Of a DNA stretch of 34,082 nt, positions 17,155 to 26,021 are shown piece after piece (the stretch's first letter is position 1; the number at the start of each line of letters is the position of its first letter). The notes under the pieces are model-generated. The model was not told the DNA's origin. It saw only the letters and a program-made list of their open reading frames with translations, and did no database searches. The DNA is from an uncultured Bacteroidales bacterium (lineage in GTDB: Bacteria; Bacteroidota; Bacteroidia; Bacteroidales; UBA4417). A program made the translations under genes and the position numbers. The stretch covers positions 1 through 34,082 of the forward strand of contig CAJAXK010000225.1 in NCBI GenBank assembly GCA_903946925.1. The letters run 5' to 3'.

Positions 17155-18021
17155 ATGAACACTTGCCTTTTTGTTAGCGACCTGCATGGTAAAATGAGCC
17201 GGTACGAGGCTTTGTTTAAGATAATAAAGAAAGAAAAGCCGGATTTTGTTTTTCTTGGTGGTGATTTATTGCCTCACCGTAACATCCAAAACCTATTGGG
17301 AGCTGCCTATGAAGCTGATTTTGTGAGGAATTTCTTATTCAGGAAGTTTGAAAAACTGAAGGAAACCATGGAGTGTGCCTATCCGGATATTTTTCTCATT
17401 CCCGGAAACGATGACCGTAAAATCGTATTCGATTCGGTTGCCGAAGGCGAAAAAGCCGAGTTGTGGCGGAATATCCATAACCAATGTGTTGTAATTGGAA
17501 AATATAGGTTTTATGGGTATGGATGCGTTCCTCCTACGCCTTTTATGATCAAGGATTGGGAAAGGTTCGATTGTTCCCCAGAAATAAATACGGGCTGTAT
17601 TGCCCCGGCTGATGGCTATTTTTCGGTGCCACCGCGGCACAATCCTGAAAAAGATACTATTGAAAATGATATCGAAAAACTGGTTGGGGACGACGATTTG
17701 CAATTCGGGATTTTCCTTTTTCACTCACCGCCTTATCAAACTCATTTCGACCATGCATTAGTACGAAATGATGGGCAGGCAAATGGAACATCGGTAATTA
17801 ATGTTGGCAGCAAAGCCATCCGCAATTTTATCGAAATAGCCCAACCTTACATTACCATGCATGGGCATATTCACGAGTCGGTAGCTATTACAGGGCAATG
17901 GAAGCAGGAGTTAGGCAGGACGCTTGCTTTTTCGGCAGCACACGATGGACCGGAATTGGCGGTTGTTAAATTTAAACTTAACGAACTGCATTCCGCAACC
18001 CGCAGGCTGATAAAAGTGTAA
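17155..18021 (+). CDS. Calcineurin-like metallophosphoesterase
   Basis: A 288-residue cytoplasmic protein with the metallophosphoesterase motifs in order: SDLHG (8-12), GGDLLPH (35-41), PGNDDRK (83-89), LFHSPPY and MHGHIHES near the C-terminus. These ligate two metal ions and position the phosphate. The phosphodiester or phosphomonoester substrate cannot be told from sequence. It is alone on the plus strand, convergent with the DUF4270 gene only 20 bases away. It lacks a signal peptide. The sequence just upstream (17090-17150) is unusually C-rich, but I see no clear promoter box. Confidence 0.85.
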   Translation: MNTCLFVSDLHGKMSRYEALFKIIKKEKPDFVFLGGDLLPHRNIQNLLGAAYEADFVRNFLFRKFEKLKETMECAYPDIFLIPGNDDRKIVFDSVAEGEKAELWRNIHNQCVVIGKYRFYGYGCVPPTPFMIKDWERFDCSPEINTGCIAPADGYFSVPPRHNPEKDTIENDIEKLVGDDDLQFGIFLFHSPPYQTHFDHALVRNDGQANGTSVINVGSKAIRNFIEIAQPYITMHGHIHESVAITGQWKQELGRTLAFSAAHDGPELAVVKFKLNELHSATRRLIKV

Positions 18022-18041
18022 GGAAAACTTTCGTGGAAGTG

Positions 18042-19361
18042 TTATTGGATTTTCGTATAGTGTATATACAACTTCAAATCCGATTGCGGCGAAGATGTGC
18101 CATTCAATACCAGCCTCGACCCAACATACGATGCGCTCGGAATGATAAGGTGCAAGCCATTGCTGTTAACCTTGCCTGTCAAAACTTGTTGTATGTATCG
18201 CGTAATCCGGAAACGGTACGTATTCGATTTGCTGTTATAATAGCCATCAAAAGCGGCTGCATCGTCGGTTTCGTCAATTATGGGATATGGACTGCTGGTG
18301 CCAGCTTCGCCAACGCCCCGCAAAGTAACCGAAGTTGGGTTTGTAAAAACATCCGAAACCGAACCGTTTCCTAAGATAAGCTGGGCATCGTTCACAATAA
18401 TTTTATCATTATCGAACCATTTGCTCAGGTATGGGAATTCGATTTTTATTTTGGCTCCCGATAACCCTTGTGCAAACAAAAAATCTTTCCCAAGTTCGGT
18501 GTTTCCTTCCAATTGTTGTTTTAAAATAGGTATAGCCTCGGCAAATCCGTTGTGGTCGTAGTTTTGAAACCTTGAACAACCTGTGGAAAAAGCAAAGCTA
18601 TAATTGAGGGTATCTTCGGTATTATGATAAAACATTTGTATCCGGCTGTAATCCGAAGGCAGGCTGAAATTGATGATACAGCCCTTTCCAGGCATATTCT
18701 GAGGTTCGGCTACAATGTAAACGCCCTTAAAAAACTTCACAAATTCGGCATTGTTGTTCAAATATGTAGTGTCTTCGGCACCCATAATATAATTGCCGAA
18801 AGTGGAATTTATCGGAATCCTTAACATAGGGGCTTGTGTTTTTCCGCCGTAGTAGGCACTGTCGTGCGGTTTTGGCTGAAAGGTAAGTTCTCCCAGAGGG
18901 TTCGATATATCGTAATTAAGTTCAGTGTTGGAATAGGAGTGGAGCGAATCAACAATATCTTCAGTTAAGCGGTAAATCCGGAACGTCATATTGCTGAGCG
19001 TATCGCCATACGAGCTTTTATACGGCATGTATAAAAATGCCGAATCAAATACAGGGCTGGTGCCGAAACGAAGGCGGCTGGTAGTGATAAAAATCTGGGA
19101 ATATAGGCTAGCAGAAGTTTTACCGAAAATGGGGTCGTACATGCTCCCAACCTGAGCATAGCTAAGATTGCGCGTGTAAACCGAATCTTCGGACAATGAG
19201 TAAGCCCTTATTTGAACTGTGTCCGTATAACCCAGTTTGAGCAAATCAATGGGTTCCAAAAGACCCAACCCAATGGGAGTAAGCTCCTTGGTGCAGGAAT
19301 TAAATAAAACAATAAGAAGCGAAAATAATGTTGCCGTCCGGAGAATTGCTATCCTTTTCAA
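18042..19361 (-). CDS. DUF4270 family lipoprotein
   Basis: A 439-residue predicted outer-surface or periplasmic lipoprotein. The signal is MKRIAILRTATLFSLLIVLF followed by NSC, with Cys23 as the likely lipidation site. The rest is beta-rich and matches the DUF4270 pattern: a start with LGLGLLEPIDL, then VGSMYDPIFGKTSASLYSQI and an end with a short beta strand LKLYIHYTK. Function is unknown. It follows the glycogen-synthase-like gene on the same strand after 52 bp, a pairing I believe recurs in Bacteroidota, so the two are probably co-transcribed. Confidence 0.85.
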   Translation of the reverse strand: MKRIAILRTATLFSLLIVLFNSCTKELTPIGLGLLEPIDLLKLGYTDTVQIRAYSLSEDSVYTRNLSYAQVGSMYDPIFGKTSASLYSQIFITTSRLRFGTSPVFDSAFLYMPYKSSYGDTLSNMTFRIYRLTEDIVDSLHSYSNTELNYDISNPLGELTFQPKPHDSAYYGGKTQAPMLRIPINSTFGNYIMGAEDTTYLNNNAEFVKFFKGVYIVAEPQNMPGKGCIINFSLPSDYSRIQMFYHNTEDTLNYSFAFSTGCSRFQNYDHNGFAEAIPILKQQLEGNTELGKDFLFAQGLSGAKIKIEFPYLSKWFDNDKIIVNDAQLILGNGSVSDVFTNPTSVTLRGVGEAGTSSPYPIIDETDDAAAFDGYYNSKSNTYRFRITRYIQQVLTGKVNSNGLHLIIPSASYVGSRLVLNGTSSPQSDLKLYIHYTKIQ

Positions 19362-19413
19362 AATTGGAAACTTTTACTGGTTGATGAAACTGTATGCAGT
19401 GAATTGTAACTGC

Positions 19414-20223
19414 TTAGCCATGAAGAATTTGTTCGTAAAATTCATTATATACATTGATATAATTGTCTTCGCTTTGATTTGGCAAGGTCGGTTTACCCGA
19501 TTGGACCACATATTCGGCCAATTCGGCATTGATTTCAGGGCTGGCAATTATTATGCCGTTCGACATATCAATAGCGGATTTCATAAGGCTCACGTAATCA
19601 GGCTTTTTAAAATGCTTGAGGTCCTTGAGCGCAATATTTTCATGCTTTAGCTTTACTTGGAGGTTCTTGTTAAGAGGCTCAGTAAAATCGTCATCGTAAA
19701 TTGACAATATAACTTTTGAAGAAGAGAAGAGTGGGTTTTCGTAATAAACCTTTTTTACATACAAGGGCGTGAGGGCCGACATCCAGCCATGGCAATGAAC
19801 AATATCGGGGCTCCAACCAAGTTTCTTCACCGTTTCGAGCACGCCCCTTGCAAAGAAAATGGCGCGTTCATCGTTATCCTCGAAAAACACGTTGTTTTTA
19901 TCGCGATAAACGTATTTGCGGTGGAAATAGTCCTCGTTATCAATAAAATAGATTTGCATCCTTGCCTGCTGTATCGAAGCAACTTTTATGATAAGCGAAT
20001 GGTCGGTATCGTCGATTATAAGGTTCATGCCCGAAAGCCGGATAACTTCGTGAAGCTGGTTCCTGCGTTCGTTTATACTGCCAAAGCGGGGCATGAAGGT
20101 ACGTATTTCGCGTCCTTTTTCTTGGACAACTTGTGGTAAATGCCTTGAAATCAACCCCATGGGGCTATCTTTCATAAAAGGAGTAATATCCTGTGTTACA
20201 AATAGAATTTTTGTTTTCTCCAT
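19414..20223 (-). CDS. Short glycogen/starch synthase-like protein (GT5 N-terminal domain only)
   Basis: I chose the start at 20223 (MEKTKILFVTQD) because a perfect -7 promoter box overlaps the longer alternative start at 20253. The resulting 269 residues match only the N-terminal Rossmann domain of glycogen synthase, including DIVHCHGWMSALTPLYVKK (140-158). The C-terminal GT1-type domain is absent, and the ADP-glucose loop KxGGL is replaced by KDSPMG (18-23). Full synthases are about 470 residues or more. A standard glucosyl transferase activity is therefore doubtful; it may be regulatory or bind a carbohydrate. It is followed by the DUF4270 lipoprotein gene. Confidence 0.8.
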   Translation of the reverse strand: MEKTKILFVTQDITPFMKDSPMGLISRHLPQVVQEKGREIRTFMPRFGSINERRNQLHEVIRLSGMNLIIDDTDHSLIIKVASIQQARMQIYFIDNEDYFHRKYVYRDKNNVFFEDNDERAIFFARGVLETVKKLGWSPDIVHCHGWMSALTPLYVKKVYYENPLFSSSKVILSIYDDDFTEPLNKNLQVKLKHENIALKDLKHFKKPDYVSLMKSAIDMSNGIIIASPEINAELAEYVVQSGKPTLPNQSEDNYINVYNEFYEQILHG

Positions 20224-20250
20224 GTTGGGCACCTCACTATTTTGGGATTG

Positions 20251-20278
20251 CAAAGTTAGGAAAAATATTGGTACTGAA
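20251..20278 (-). promoter_or_regulatory. Promoter of the glycogen-synthase-like/DUF4270 pair
   Basis: The minus strand has -7 box TAACTTTG (20251-20258) followed by C, with TTC (20276-20278) 17 bases upstream as a weak -33. Transcription would start near 20245, which rules out the ATG at 20253 and supports the ATG at 20223. Confidence 0.5.
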
Positions 20279-20496
20279 CCTATAAGGAGACCGGGTAAGC
20301 TATTAAAAATTGCAACGCACTACCAATTTCTTCAAAAAATTTCTTGGATAAGGTAAAAAAACATAAGGTTTATTGATTATTTCTATGGTTTTCATGCAAA
20401 TTAGCCCGGTTTCAGAAGGTACTGTTAATAATTCTTAAAACGGTACTAATCGTATTAATTAGCGCTTCTAATGGTAAAATTGTCCGGAATCCGCAA

Positions 20497-20668
20497 ATGG
20501 TTATTTGGTTATTGGTGGACACTAAACGGAGCCGAAGTTTTATTGGTTATTGGCGGACACTGTGGGAAGTTGAAGTGTTAATGGTTATTGTTAATTCGGT
20601 TCCAATCGTAACCCGTTATTCGTAAATGGTTATTGCCGCCAATCCGCAATTCGCAATCCGAAATCCTT
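20497..20668. repeat. Short direct repeats and GGATTTCGG-type motif in the 20.2-20.7 kb gap
   Basis: TTGGTTATTGGTGGACACT (20505-20523) recurs as TTGGTTATTGGCGGACACT (20543-20561), a 38-bp period, with further AATGGTTATT copies to 20635. The end, 20640-20668, is CCAATCCGCAATTCGCAATC followed by CGAAATCC, the reverse complement of the minisatellite motif at 12991-13036. Nothing coding is seen in this gap. Confidence 0.65.
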
Positions 20669-20669
20669 T

Positions 20670-21209
20670 TCAAAACGAAATCAAATCCCCAACCTTGATT
20701 CCATATTTTTCGGTGTAACCAGCATTTACTTCAACTACAAATATGGCTGGCTTGCCCGAAGGTATTTGGTCTAACGAGTAAGGTTTGCAATTTCGATGTA
20801 TGCTTACTATCCGCCTTTCCGAATCAACAAACATGATATCGAGTGGCAGGATTGTGTTTTTCATCCAAAAAGCTTGTAACTCCTCTATTCCCATAAGGAA
20901 CAACATGCCGACGTTTTCGGCCATTGAATCGCGGTACATCAAGCCTTGTTCCCGTGCGGCATCATCATCGGCTACTTCAATATCAATAACAGCAATAACC
21001 TCGTTGGTTTTACTGTTCAGAAACCTGAGTTCGCCATCCTTGCGGAAAACAGTATTTGGTTTTGCGGCTTTTTCGACAATTGTAGTGTCAACCGGTTTAC
21101 GTGTTCGCTTTTTTGTTGGGTTCATAAACAGTATCAGTAAGCCGATTACTACTATCAGCAGTAGTATTGTGGCTATTGCTATGTTATAGGTTGAGTATTT
21201 GCGTGGCAT
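20670..21209 (-). CDS. Membrane-anchored DUF192 protein
   Basis: A 179-residue protein with one N-terminal membrane anchor (about 9-29) and a basic stretch (KKRTRK) after it, placing the DUF192 domain outside the cytoplasm. The domain (about 65-179) shows the family pattern: REQGLMYRDSM, VGMLFL, FWMKNTILPLDIMFVDSERR, VVEVNAGYTEKYGIKVGD. The function of DUF192 is not established; it forms a small beta-barrel and often occurs next to exported proteins. It lies 54 bases downstream of the EEP-family gene on the same strand and may be co-transcribed with it. Confidence 0.88.
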   Translation of the reverse strand: MPRKYSTYNIAIATILLLIVVIGLLILFMNPTKKRTRKPVDTTIVEKAAKPNTVFRKDGELRFLNSKTNEVIAVIDIEVADDDAAREQGLMYRDSMAENVGMLFLMGIEELQAFWMKNTILPLDIMFVDSERRIVSIHRNCKPYSLDQIPSGKPAIFVVEVNAGYTEKYGIKVGDLISF

Positions 21210-21263
21210 TTAAGTTATTTGTAAGGTGATGTTGAAATTTATCTATTTACGAAAGTGCGTGCC

Positions 21264-22346
21264 CTAAAAATTGAAGTCCGAATAAACCGGCAGGTGGTCG
21301 CTAAACCCGCCAATGTATTTTGCCCCGTAGTATGTGCGGAATGGTTTTTTGCCAAACCATACCTCATCGTCCTGCAAAAGGAAAGGAGCATCAAATATCT
21401 GCATGCTATGTGGGGTTGAGTGCGAAAGCAAAGGTTTTGAAACAATAATATGATCGATTGTTTCCCATTCTTCACGGAATTTAATAGTGCCTTTTTTCCA
21501 CGAAAGCCCGGCAGCTGCAAGCATATTGTACAGGTCGTCGGGTGCAAGGTTTACCGAATCCATTTTGGCCTGCAACACCTTGCTAACGCTCTCGTCGTAA
21601 GGCGAATCGTTGAGGTCGCCTATTATAAGTATATTGGCATTTGGGTTAAGGCTTAGCAGCGAATCGGATAATTTCCGGAGTACCGATGCTACATATTTTC
21701 TTTTGGGTATAGTTGCCGTTGCACCACCAAATTTCGATGGCCAATGGTTCACAAAAACATTTAGTGTATCGCGTTTGCAGGCAATGCCTTTCACAAAAAG
21801 GATATCGCGTGTCCGGGCAGCAGTATCGAAAGGGAAACGTATAGAAATAGGTGTGCTAAAAAGCACTTTGAATTTATCGGGCCGGTACAGCAATGCCACA
21901 TCAATGCCCCGTGGGTCGGGCGAATTGCGGTGGACTATTTTGTAACCAAAATTTTTTAACGGCGTATCGTTGGTAAGTCCATAAAGCACGCTGTAATCTT
22001 CCACTTCGCAAACACCAACAAGTTCAGGTGGGTCCCAGCCACCAACTGCCAACACAACTTTAGCAATGTTTATTTGCTTGCGCTTCAGCCGGTTATATGT
22101 CCATCCCCTCATTCCATCAGGTTGATATTCATCATCGGAGGTTATGCTATCCTCATTTGGATTGAAGAGGTTTTCAACATTATAAAACATCACACGCAAC
22201 GAATTTGCATCCCTTTTGTTGGCATTGTTTTGTTGAAAAACAGTTTTGTTTTCAGTTGTGCCTTGTGTGTCCTGTGCTTGGGCTGAAATTGCTATCAGTA
22301 CAGCTAAAACACATAAATACATATATTTAACAGTTATTTCCATCAA
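21264..22346 (-). CDS. Exported endonuclease/exonuclease/phosphatase-family protein
   Basis: A 360-residue EEP-fold hydrolase with an N-terminal signal peptide (hydrophobic 9-22, ending SAQAQ). Motifs in order: MFYNVENLFNP (53-63, metal-binding Asn), VGVCEVED (110-117, catalytic Glu), HRNSPDPRGIDVALLYRP, NHWPSKFGG, IIGDLNDSPYD (Asp/Asn pair) and SDHLPVYSDF at the C-terminus (Asp-His). The family covers DNases, phosphodiesterases and lipid phosphatases; export points to extracytoplasmic nucleic acid or a phosphodiester substrate. Preceded by a good promoter and followed by the DUF192 gene. Confidence 0.9.
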   Translation of the reverse strand: MMEITVKYMYLCVLAVLIAISAQAQDTQGTTENKTVFQQNNANKRDANSLRVMFYNVENLFNPNEDSITSDDEYQPDGMRGWTYNRLKRKQINIAKVVLAVGGWDPPELVGVCEVEDYSVLYGLTNDTPLKNFGYKIVHRNSPDPRGIDVALLYRPDKFKVLFSTPISIRFPFDTAARTRDILFVKGIACKRDTLNVFVNHWPSKFGGATATIPKRKYVASVLRKLSDSLLSLNPNANILIIGDLNDSPYDESVSKVLQAKMDSVNLAPDDLYNMLAAAGLSWKKGTIKFREEWETIDHIIVSKPLLSHSTPHSMQIFDAPFLLQDDEVWFGKKPFRTYYGAKYIGGFSDHLPVYSDFNF

Positions 22347-22365
22347 ATTACAGTGGTTGAGTTTT

Positions 22366-22393
22366 CAAAGGTAGTAAAATATTGGGAGTGCAA
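22366..22393 (-). promoter_or_regulatory. Strong Bacteroidota-type promoter of the EEP gene
   Basis: On the minus strand, TTG (22391-22393), a 17-base spacer and a perfect TACCTTTG (22366-22373). The predicted start of transcription lies about a dozen bases before the ATG at 22346. Confidence 0.6.
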
Positions 22394-22466
22394 TCCTAAG
22401 TGTGGGCCCGGTTTTCTTTATCGGGAAATCCGGCTATTAATGTAGAATAATTCTAAATTGTGTTTC

Positions 22467-22500
22467 TTGCCTGATGGCAAAGTATCATTTTATACTTTCG
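22467..22500 (+). promoter_or_regulatory. Promoter of the iron-sulfur membrane protein gene
   Basis: TTG (22467-22469) is followed after 23 bases by TACTTTCG (22493-22500) and CAG, one mismatch from TAnnTTTG. The start codon is 46 bases downstream. The region between this and the divergent promoter at 22366-22393 has no other obvious signal. Confidence 0.5.
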
Positions 22501-22546
22501 CAGCGTGGCAATAGCTTAAGAATGACACTTTTCAAACTTTAAAATT

Positions 22547-24463
22547 ATGGCAAATAAAAAACAATCCCGGGTAAATTATTATAGGATCACTTTGCAGTGG
22601 GGTGTATTTATATTATTGATATACATGCTTATAAGGCCAATTTTCGACAAAAACTATGGTGCCGACTTCGAAGCATTTTGCCCTTTTGGAGGAATGCAAT
22701 CCTTAGCCAGTTACTTTTCGAGCCACTCTTTAGCATGTTCTATGACAACAGTGCAAATTGCCTTGGGGATTGCTTTGTTGCTGGCAGTGGTGTTTTTCAG
22801 CAAACTTTTTTGCAGTTACATTTGTCCGATAGGCACATTTTCCGAATGGTTGGGATCCTTGGGCCGCAAAGCAAAAATGCACATAACGTTAAAGGGAAAT
22901 GTTGACAGGGCACTCCGATTACTGAAATATGCACTTTTGTATGTTACTTTTTATTTTACGGTTACCGCCAGTGAATTGTTTTGCCGGAAATTCGATCCGT
23001 TTTATGCAAGTTTTACGGGTTTTAGCGGCGATGTGGATTTGTGGTATGCTATCCCTGCAATTTTGTTGACCATTGTAGGTTCATTTTTTATCCGCCAATT
23101 CTGGTGCAAATATCTTTGTCCGCTCGGTGCTATTACCAACATTGCAGTTTATGCTTTGCCAGCAGCAGCGATTACATTGCTTTGGGTGTTGCTTACTTCG
23201 GTTGCAGGACTTACCATTCCTTGGCCTTGGCTGTTAGGCGTTTTATGCCTTACCGGTTTCCTTTTCGAAGCCACAACCTTAAAATTTCTAGTTTTTCCAT
23301 CCTTGCGCATTACACGTCACGACGATTTGTGTACACATTGCCGGATCTGCGATAAGAAATGCCCGATGGCAATCCCAATTTCGACAGTTGAAACGGTTAA
23401 CCATATTGATTGTCATTTGTGTGTTGATTGCGTGGTGAAATGCCCCGAAAAAGGTGCTCTCACAGTTAACAAGCGCAACCTTCGCTGGTTGCCTTCTGCT
23501 GCCACCGTAGTTTTAATTGCTGTTGCAATTACCGTGGGCACGTATTACGAATTGCCAACTATAAGCGAAAACTGGGGCGATATAAAAGGGAAAACCGTAA
23601 AATCCATACAGATGGATGGGCTTAAAAACATCAAATGTTTCGGTAGTTCTCGCTCATTTGCCAATCACATGAAAGAAATTAAAGGTGTGCTGGGTGTCGA
23701 AACTTTTGTAAAACATAAACGTGTAATTGTCTATTTCGACGAATCGGTTATCAATTCGGAGGGTGTAAAAGCGGCAATTTTTTCACCGCTTTCGGAGATT
23801 ATCAACTTTAGCGGTAAAACCTCCGATAGAGTTAGCTTTGTGAAATTAGGCATTGACCGCTGTTTCGACCCGAACGACCAATCTTATTTGGGCGAATTGC
23901 TGCGGAAGGATAAAGGCGTACTTGCACTTAGCACCCATTTTGGCGAACCTGTGCAGGCAACTATCTATTTTGATGCAGCCTTGACCAACGAAAACAATAT
24001 CAAGGTTGCAGTGTCAAAAGAAGAATTGGTTTTGGGGGAAGGAAGCGAACAAACCACAATAAAAACAGGATTTGTTGTAAACGAAAAGGGTAAAACCAGC
24101 GGTGAAATCCCTGTAAACGAATTTTTAAACCTTTTTATAGCAACTACCGATGTTTCGTTCAACAAGTTTGAAAGCTATACCAACGACAAAATGTCGGTTT
24201 ACGAACTTCCTTTTGCACAAGCCGCTGATCCTGAAATGCAGCAATGGATGCCATTCCTAGTTTCGCACGCTTCAAATGATAATGGTATAGTGCGGATTCA
24301 AACTGTTTTTAGGGAAGAAGGACCGGTTATCAAAATTTGGTTTGTTAACAGCCTTACCACTGTAGAGAAGATAAATTCCATGCTCAAAGCTACCGAGTTT
24401 ACGGTGCATTATCCTAACAAGACTTCCAAAAAAGTAAAGAATCCATTTACCTTTAATTTGTAA
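22547..24463 (+). CDS. NapH/CcoG-like polyferredoxin membrane protein with two HMA-like domains
   Basis: A 638-residue inner-membrane protein. The N-terminal half (about 15-250) has five or six membrane segments with two conserved CxxxCP motifs, CSYICP (89-94) and CKYLCP (187-192), as in NapH/NosR/CcoG relatives. A bis-[4Fe-4S] ferredoxin module follows: Cys262, 265, 268, 272 and Cys289, 292, 295, 299. After a further membrane segment (317-332) come two domains (about 350-415 and 430-490) with a heavy-metal-associated (ferredoxin-like) fold pattern, GLKNIKC...VIVYFD and GIDRCFD...TIYFD, but without CxxC. A last domain (500-638) is unassigned. The role is probably membrane electron transfer, perhaps linked to metal handling. 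It is a single gene with its own promoter. Confidence 0.85.
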   Translation: MANKKQSRVNYYRITLQWGVFILLIYMLIRPIFDKNYGADFEAFCPFGGMQSLASYFSSHSLACSMTTVQIALGIALLLAVVFFSKLFCSYICPIGTFSEWLGSLGRKAKMHITLKGNVDRALRLLKYALLYVTFYFTVTASELFCRKFDPFYASFTGFSGDVDLWYAIPAILLTIVGSFFIRQFWCKYLCPLGAITNIAVYALPAAAITLLWVLLTSVAGLTIPWPWLLGVLCLTGFLFEATTLKFLVFPSLRITRHDDLCTHCRICDKKCPMAIPISTVETVNHIDCHLCVDCVVKCPEKGALTVNKRNLRWLPSAATVVLIAVAITVGTYYELPTISENWGDIKGKTVKSIQMDGLKNIKCFGSSRSFANHMKEIKGVLGVETFVKHKRVIVYFDESVINSEGVKAAIFSPLSEIINFSGKTSDRVSFVKLGIDRCFDPNDQSYLGELLRKDKGVLALSTHFGEPVQATIYFDAALTNENNIKVAVSKEELVLGEGSEQTTIKTGFVVNEKGKTSGEIPVNEFLNLFIATTDVSFNKFESYTNDKMSVYELPFAQAADPEMQQWMPFLVSHASNDNGIVRIQTVFREEGPVIKIWFVNSLTTVEKINSMLKATEFTVHYPNKTSKKVKNPFTFNL

Positions 24464-24630
24464 TCCAAAGTGTCGGGGTGTTTTTTTTCATCCCAACTCT
24501 GCTTACTTTTACTGATAAAGTCTCATTCTTTTTCGGAGACCCCTAATTGAGGGCAAATAAATAAACCTTCCAACTTCAGGTACAGGTTTGGTTAAATAAT
24601 TTCCAGCTTTTCGCTTTACACTTCAAAATC

Positions 24631-25656
24631 CTATAGCGTCAACTCCCCACGTAACGGAACCATTAACAGCCGTTTCAACTCGTCGCCACTATAACCTTGC
24701 CCGAACAAATACATCATTTTTGCTATGGCCGATTCGGTAGTGATATCGTAACCACCAATTACCCCTATTTGGCTAAGTTTCATGCTGGTTTCGTACTTGC
24801 CCATGTCAACGGCACCGCCTTTGCATTGGGTAACATTATAAATTACAATCCCTTTGTTGATAGCTTCAGTCAATGCTTCGATAAACCAGGCATCGGTTGG
24901 GGCATTTCCGGCACCATACGTTTCGAGGATCACTCCTTTGAGGCCAGCAATATTAAGTGCGCTTTTAACAACAATTTCGGCTATTCCCGGAAACAGTTTT
25001 AAAATCAGCACGCTATTGTCCAGGTTTTTATAAACTTTTAGTTTCCTGAAATTGGGTTTTAGGATAAGATCGGTATTGTATCGGATATGAACTCCGACCT
25101 CAGCTAAAGGCGGGTAATTGCCCGAGAGGAATGCATTAAAATTTTCGGCATTGAATTTATTGGTTCGGTTGCCGCGCATTAATTTGTTTTCGAAATAAAT
25201 TGCCACCTCGGGCACTAAAGGCGTTCCATCAATACGGGCGGCGGCAATTTCGATAGCATTGATAAAATTGTCGCGGCCATCGGTACGTACCACGCCCATT
25301 GGCAATTGCGAACCGGTAAAAATTACAGGTTTGTTCAGATTTTCCAACATAAAACTCAGCATCGAAGCTGAATACGACATGGTATCGGTGCCATGCAAAA
25401 CTACAAAACCATCGTACTTTTCGTAGTTTTCTTCAATTACGGTTGCCAGTTTAACCCAAAACGAAGGGGTAACATTCGATGAATCAATAAGAGGGTCGAA
25501 AGAAACAGATTCCAACTTATAATCGAAATTGCGCAATACAGGCATCAGTTTATAAATATCCTCAAAATGGTATGGCTGCAAAGCACCTGTTTCAGTGTTT
25601 TTGACCATCCCGATTGTGCCACCGGTGTAAATAATTAGAAGTGTTGGGGTTTGCAT
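24631..25656 (-). CDS. ansA: Type I (cytoplasmic) L-asparaginase
   Basis: A 341-residue amidohydrolase that converts asparagine to aspartate and ammonia. It has both catalytic signatures: IIYTGGTIGM near the N-terminus with nucleophile Thr14, and VLHGTDTMSYSASML with Thr90-Asp91, matching E. coli AnsA. There is no signal peptide, which with the length supports the cytoplasmic type I enzyme over the periplasmic type II. ILETYGAGNAP and the C-terminal ESAIAKMMYLF are also typical. It is alone on the minus strand, convergent with the iron-sulfur protein gene across a 167-bp gap that has only a weak GTCTC/GAGAC hairpin. Confidence 0.95.
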   Translation of the reverse strand: MQTPTLLIIYTGGTIGMVKNTETGALQPYHFEDIYKLMPVLRNFDYKLESVSFDPLIDSSNVTPSFWVKLATVIEENYEKYDGFVVLHGTDTMSYSASMLSFMLENLNKPVIFTGSQLPMGVVRTDGRDNFINAIEIAAARIDGTPLVPEVAIYFENKLMRGNRTNKFNAENFNAFLSGNYPPLAEVGVHIRYNTDLILKPNFRKLKVYKNLDNSVLILKLFPGIAEIVVKSALNIAGLKGVILETYGAGNAPTDAWFIEALTEAINKGIVIYNVTQCKGGAVDMGKYETSMKLSQIGVIGGYDITTESAIAKMMYLFGQGYSGDELKRLLMVPLRGELTL

Positions 25657-25733
25657 AAAGGTGGAGAGAAAAGTGAAAAGTGAAAAGTGAAGGATGAGGA
25701 GCAGTTTTTTTTCTTACCCCAATTTACAGGGTG

Positions 25734-25878
25734 TAGTCACCCCTCTCTTTTTTCAAGGAGAGGGGAAGGGGGTGAGGTCTTTATGCAGAAAAGAGTATTG
25801 GTTTATCGCTTTCACAAATTTACCAAGTTTAGTCACCCCTCTTCTTTTTTCAAGGAGAGGGGACGGGGCGAGGTGTTT
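25734..25878. repeat. Pair of hairpin-forming direct repeats (CCCCTCTC/GAGAGGGG)
   Basis: Two copies of about 48 bp (25734-25781 and 25830-25878) each begin TAGTCACCCCTCT and end with GAGAGGGGA plus GG(T/C)GAGGT. Each can fold through CCCCTCTC with GAGAGGGG or, alternatively, TCACCCC with GGGGTGA. The gap 25657-26021 also has AAAAGTGAAAAGTGAAAAGTG just upstream of the asparaginase gene (25668-25690) and no gene. Confidence 0.75.
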
Positions 25879-26021
25879 AAGTTAAAAATGAACAGCCAGA
25901 TTAAGTAACAAAAATTAGGTCGAATTTATGCTTTTCCTATTACCAAAATGACAGTTCTAAATGACATTTTTACTCCGACAGAAAACTGTTTTTTGGTTAT
26001 AGATTCAAACTAATTAGTTTT

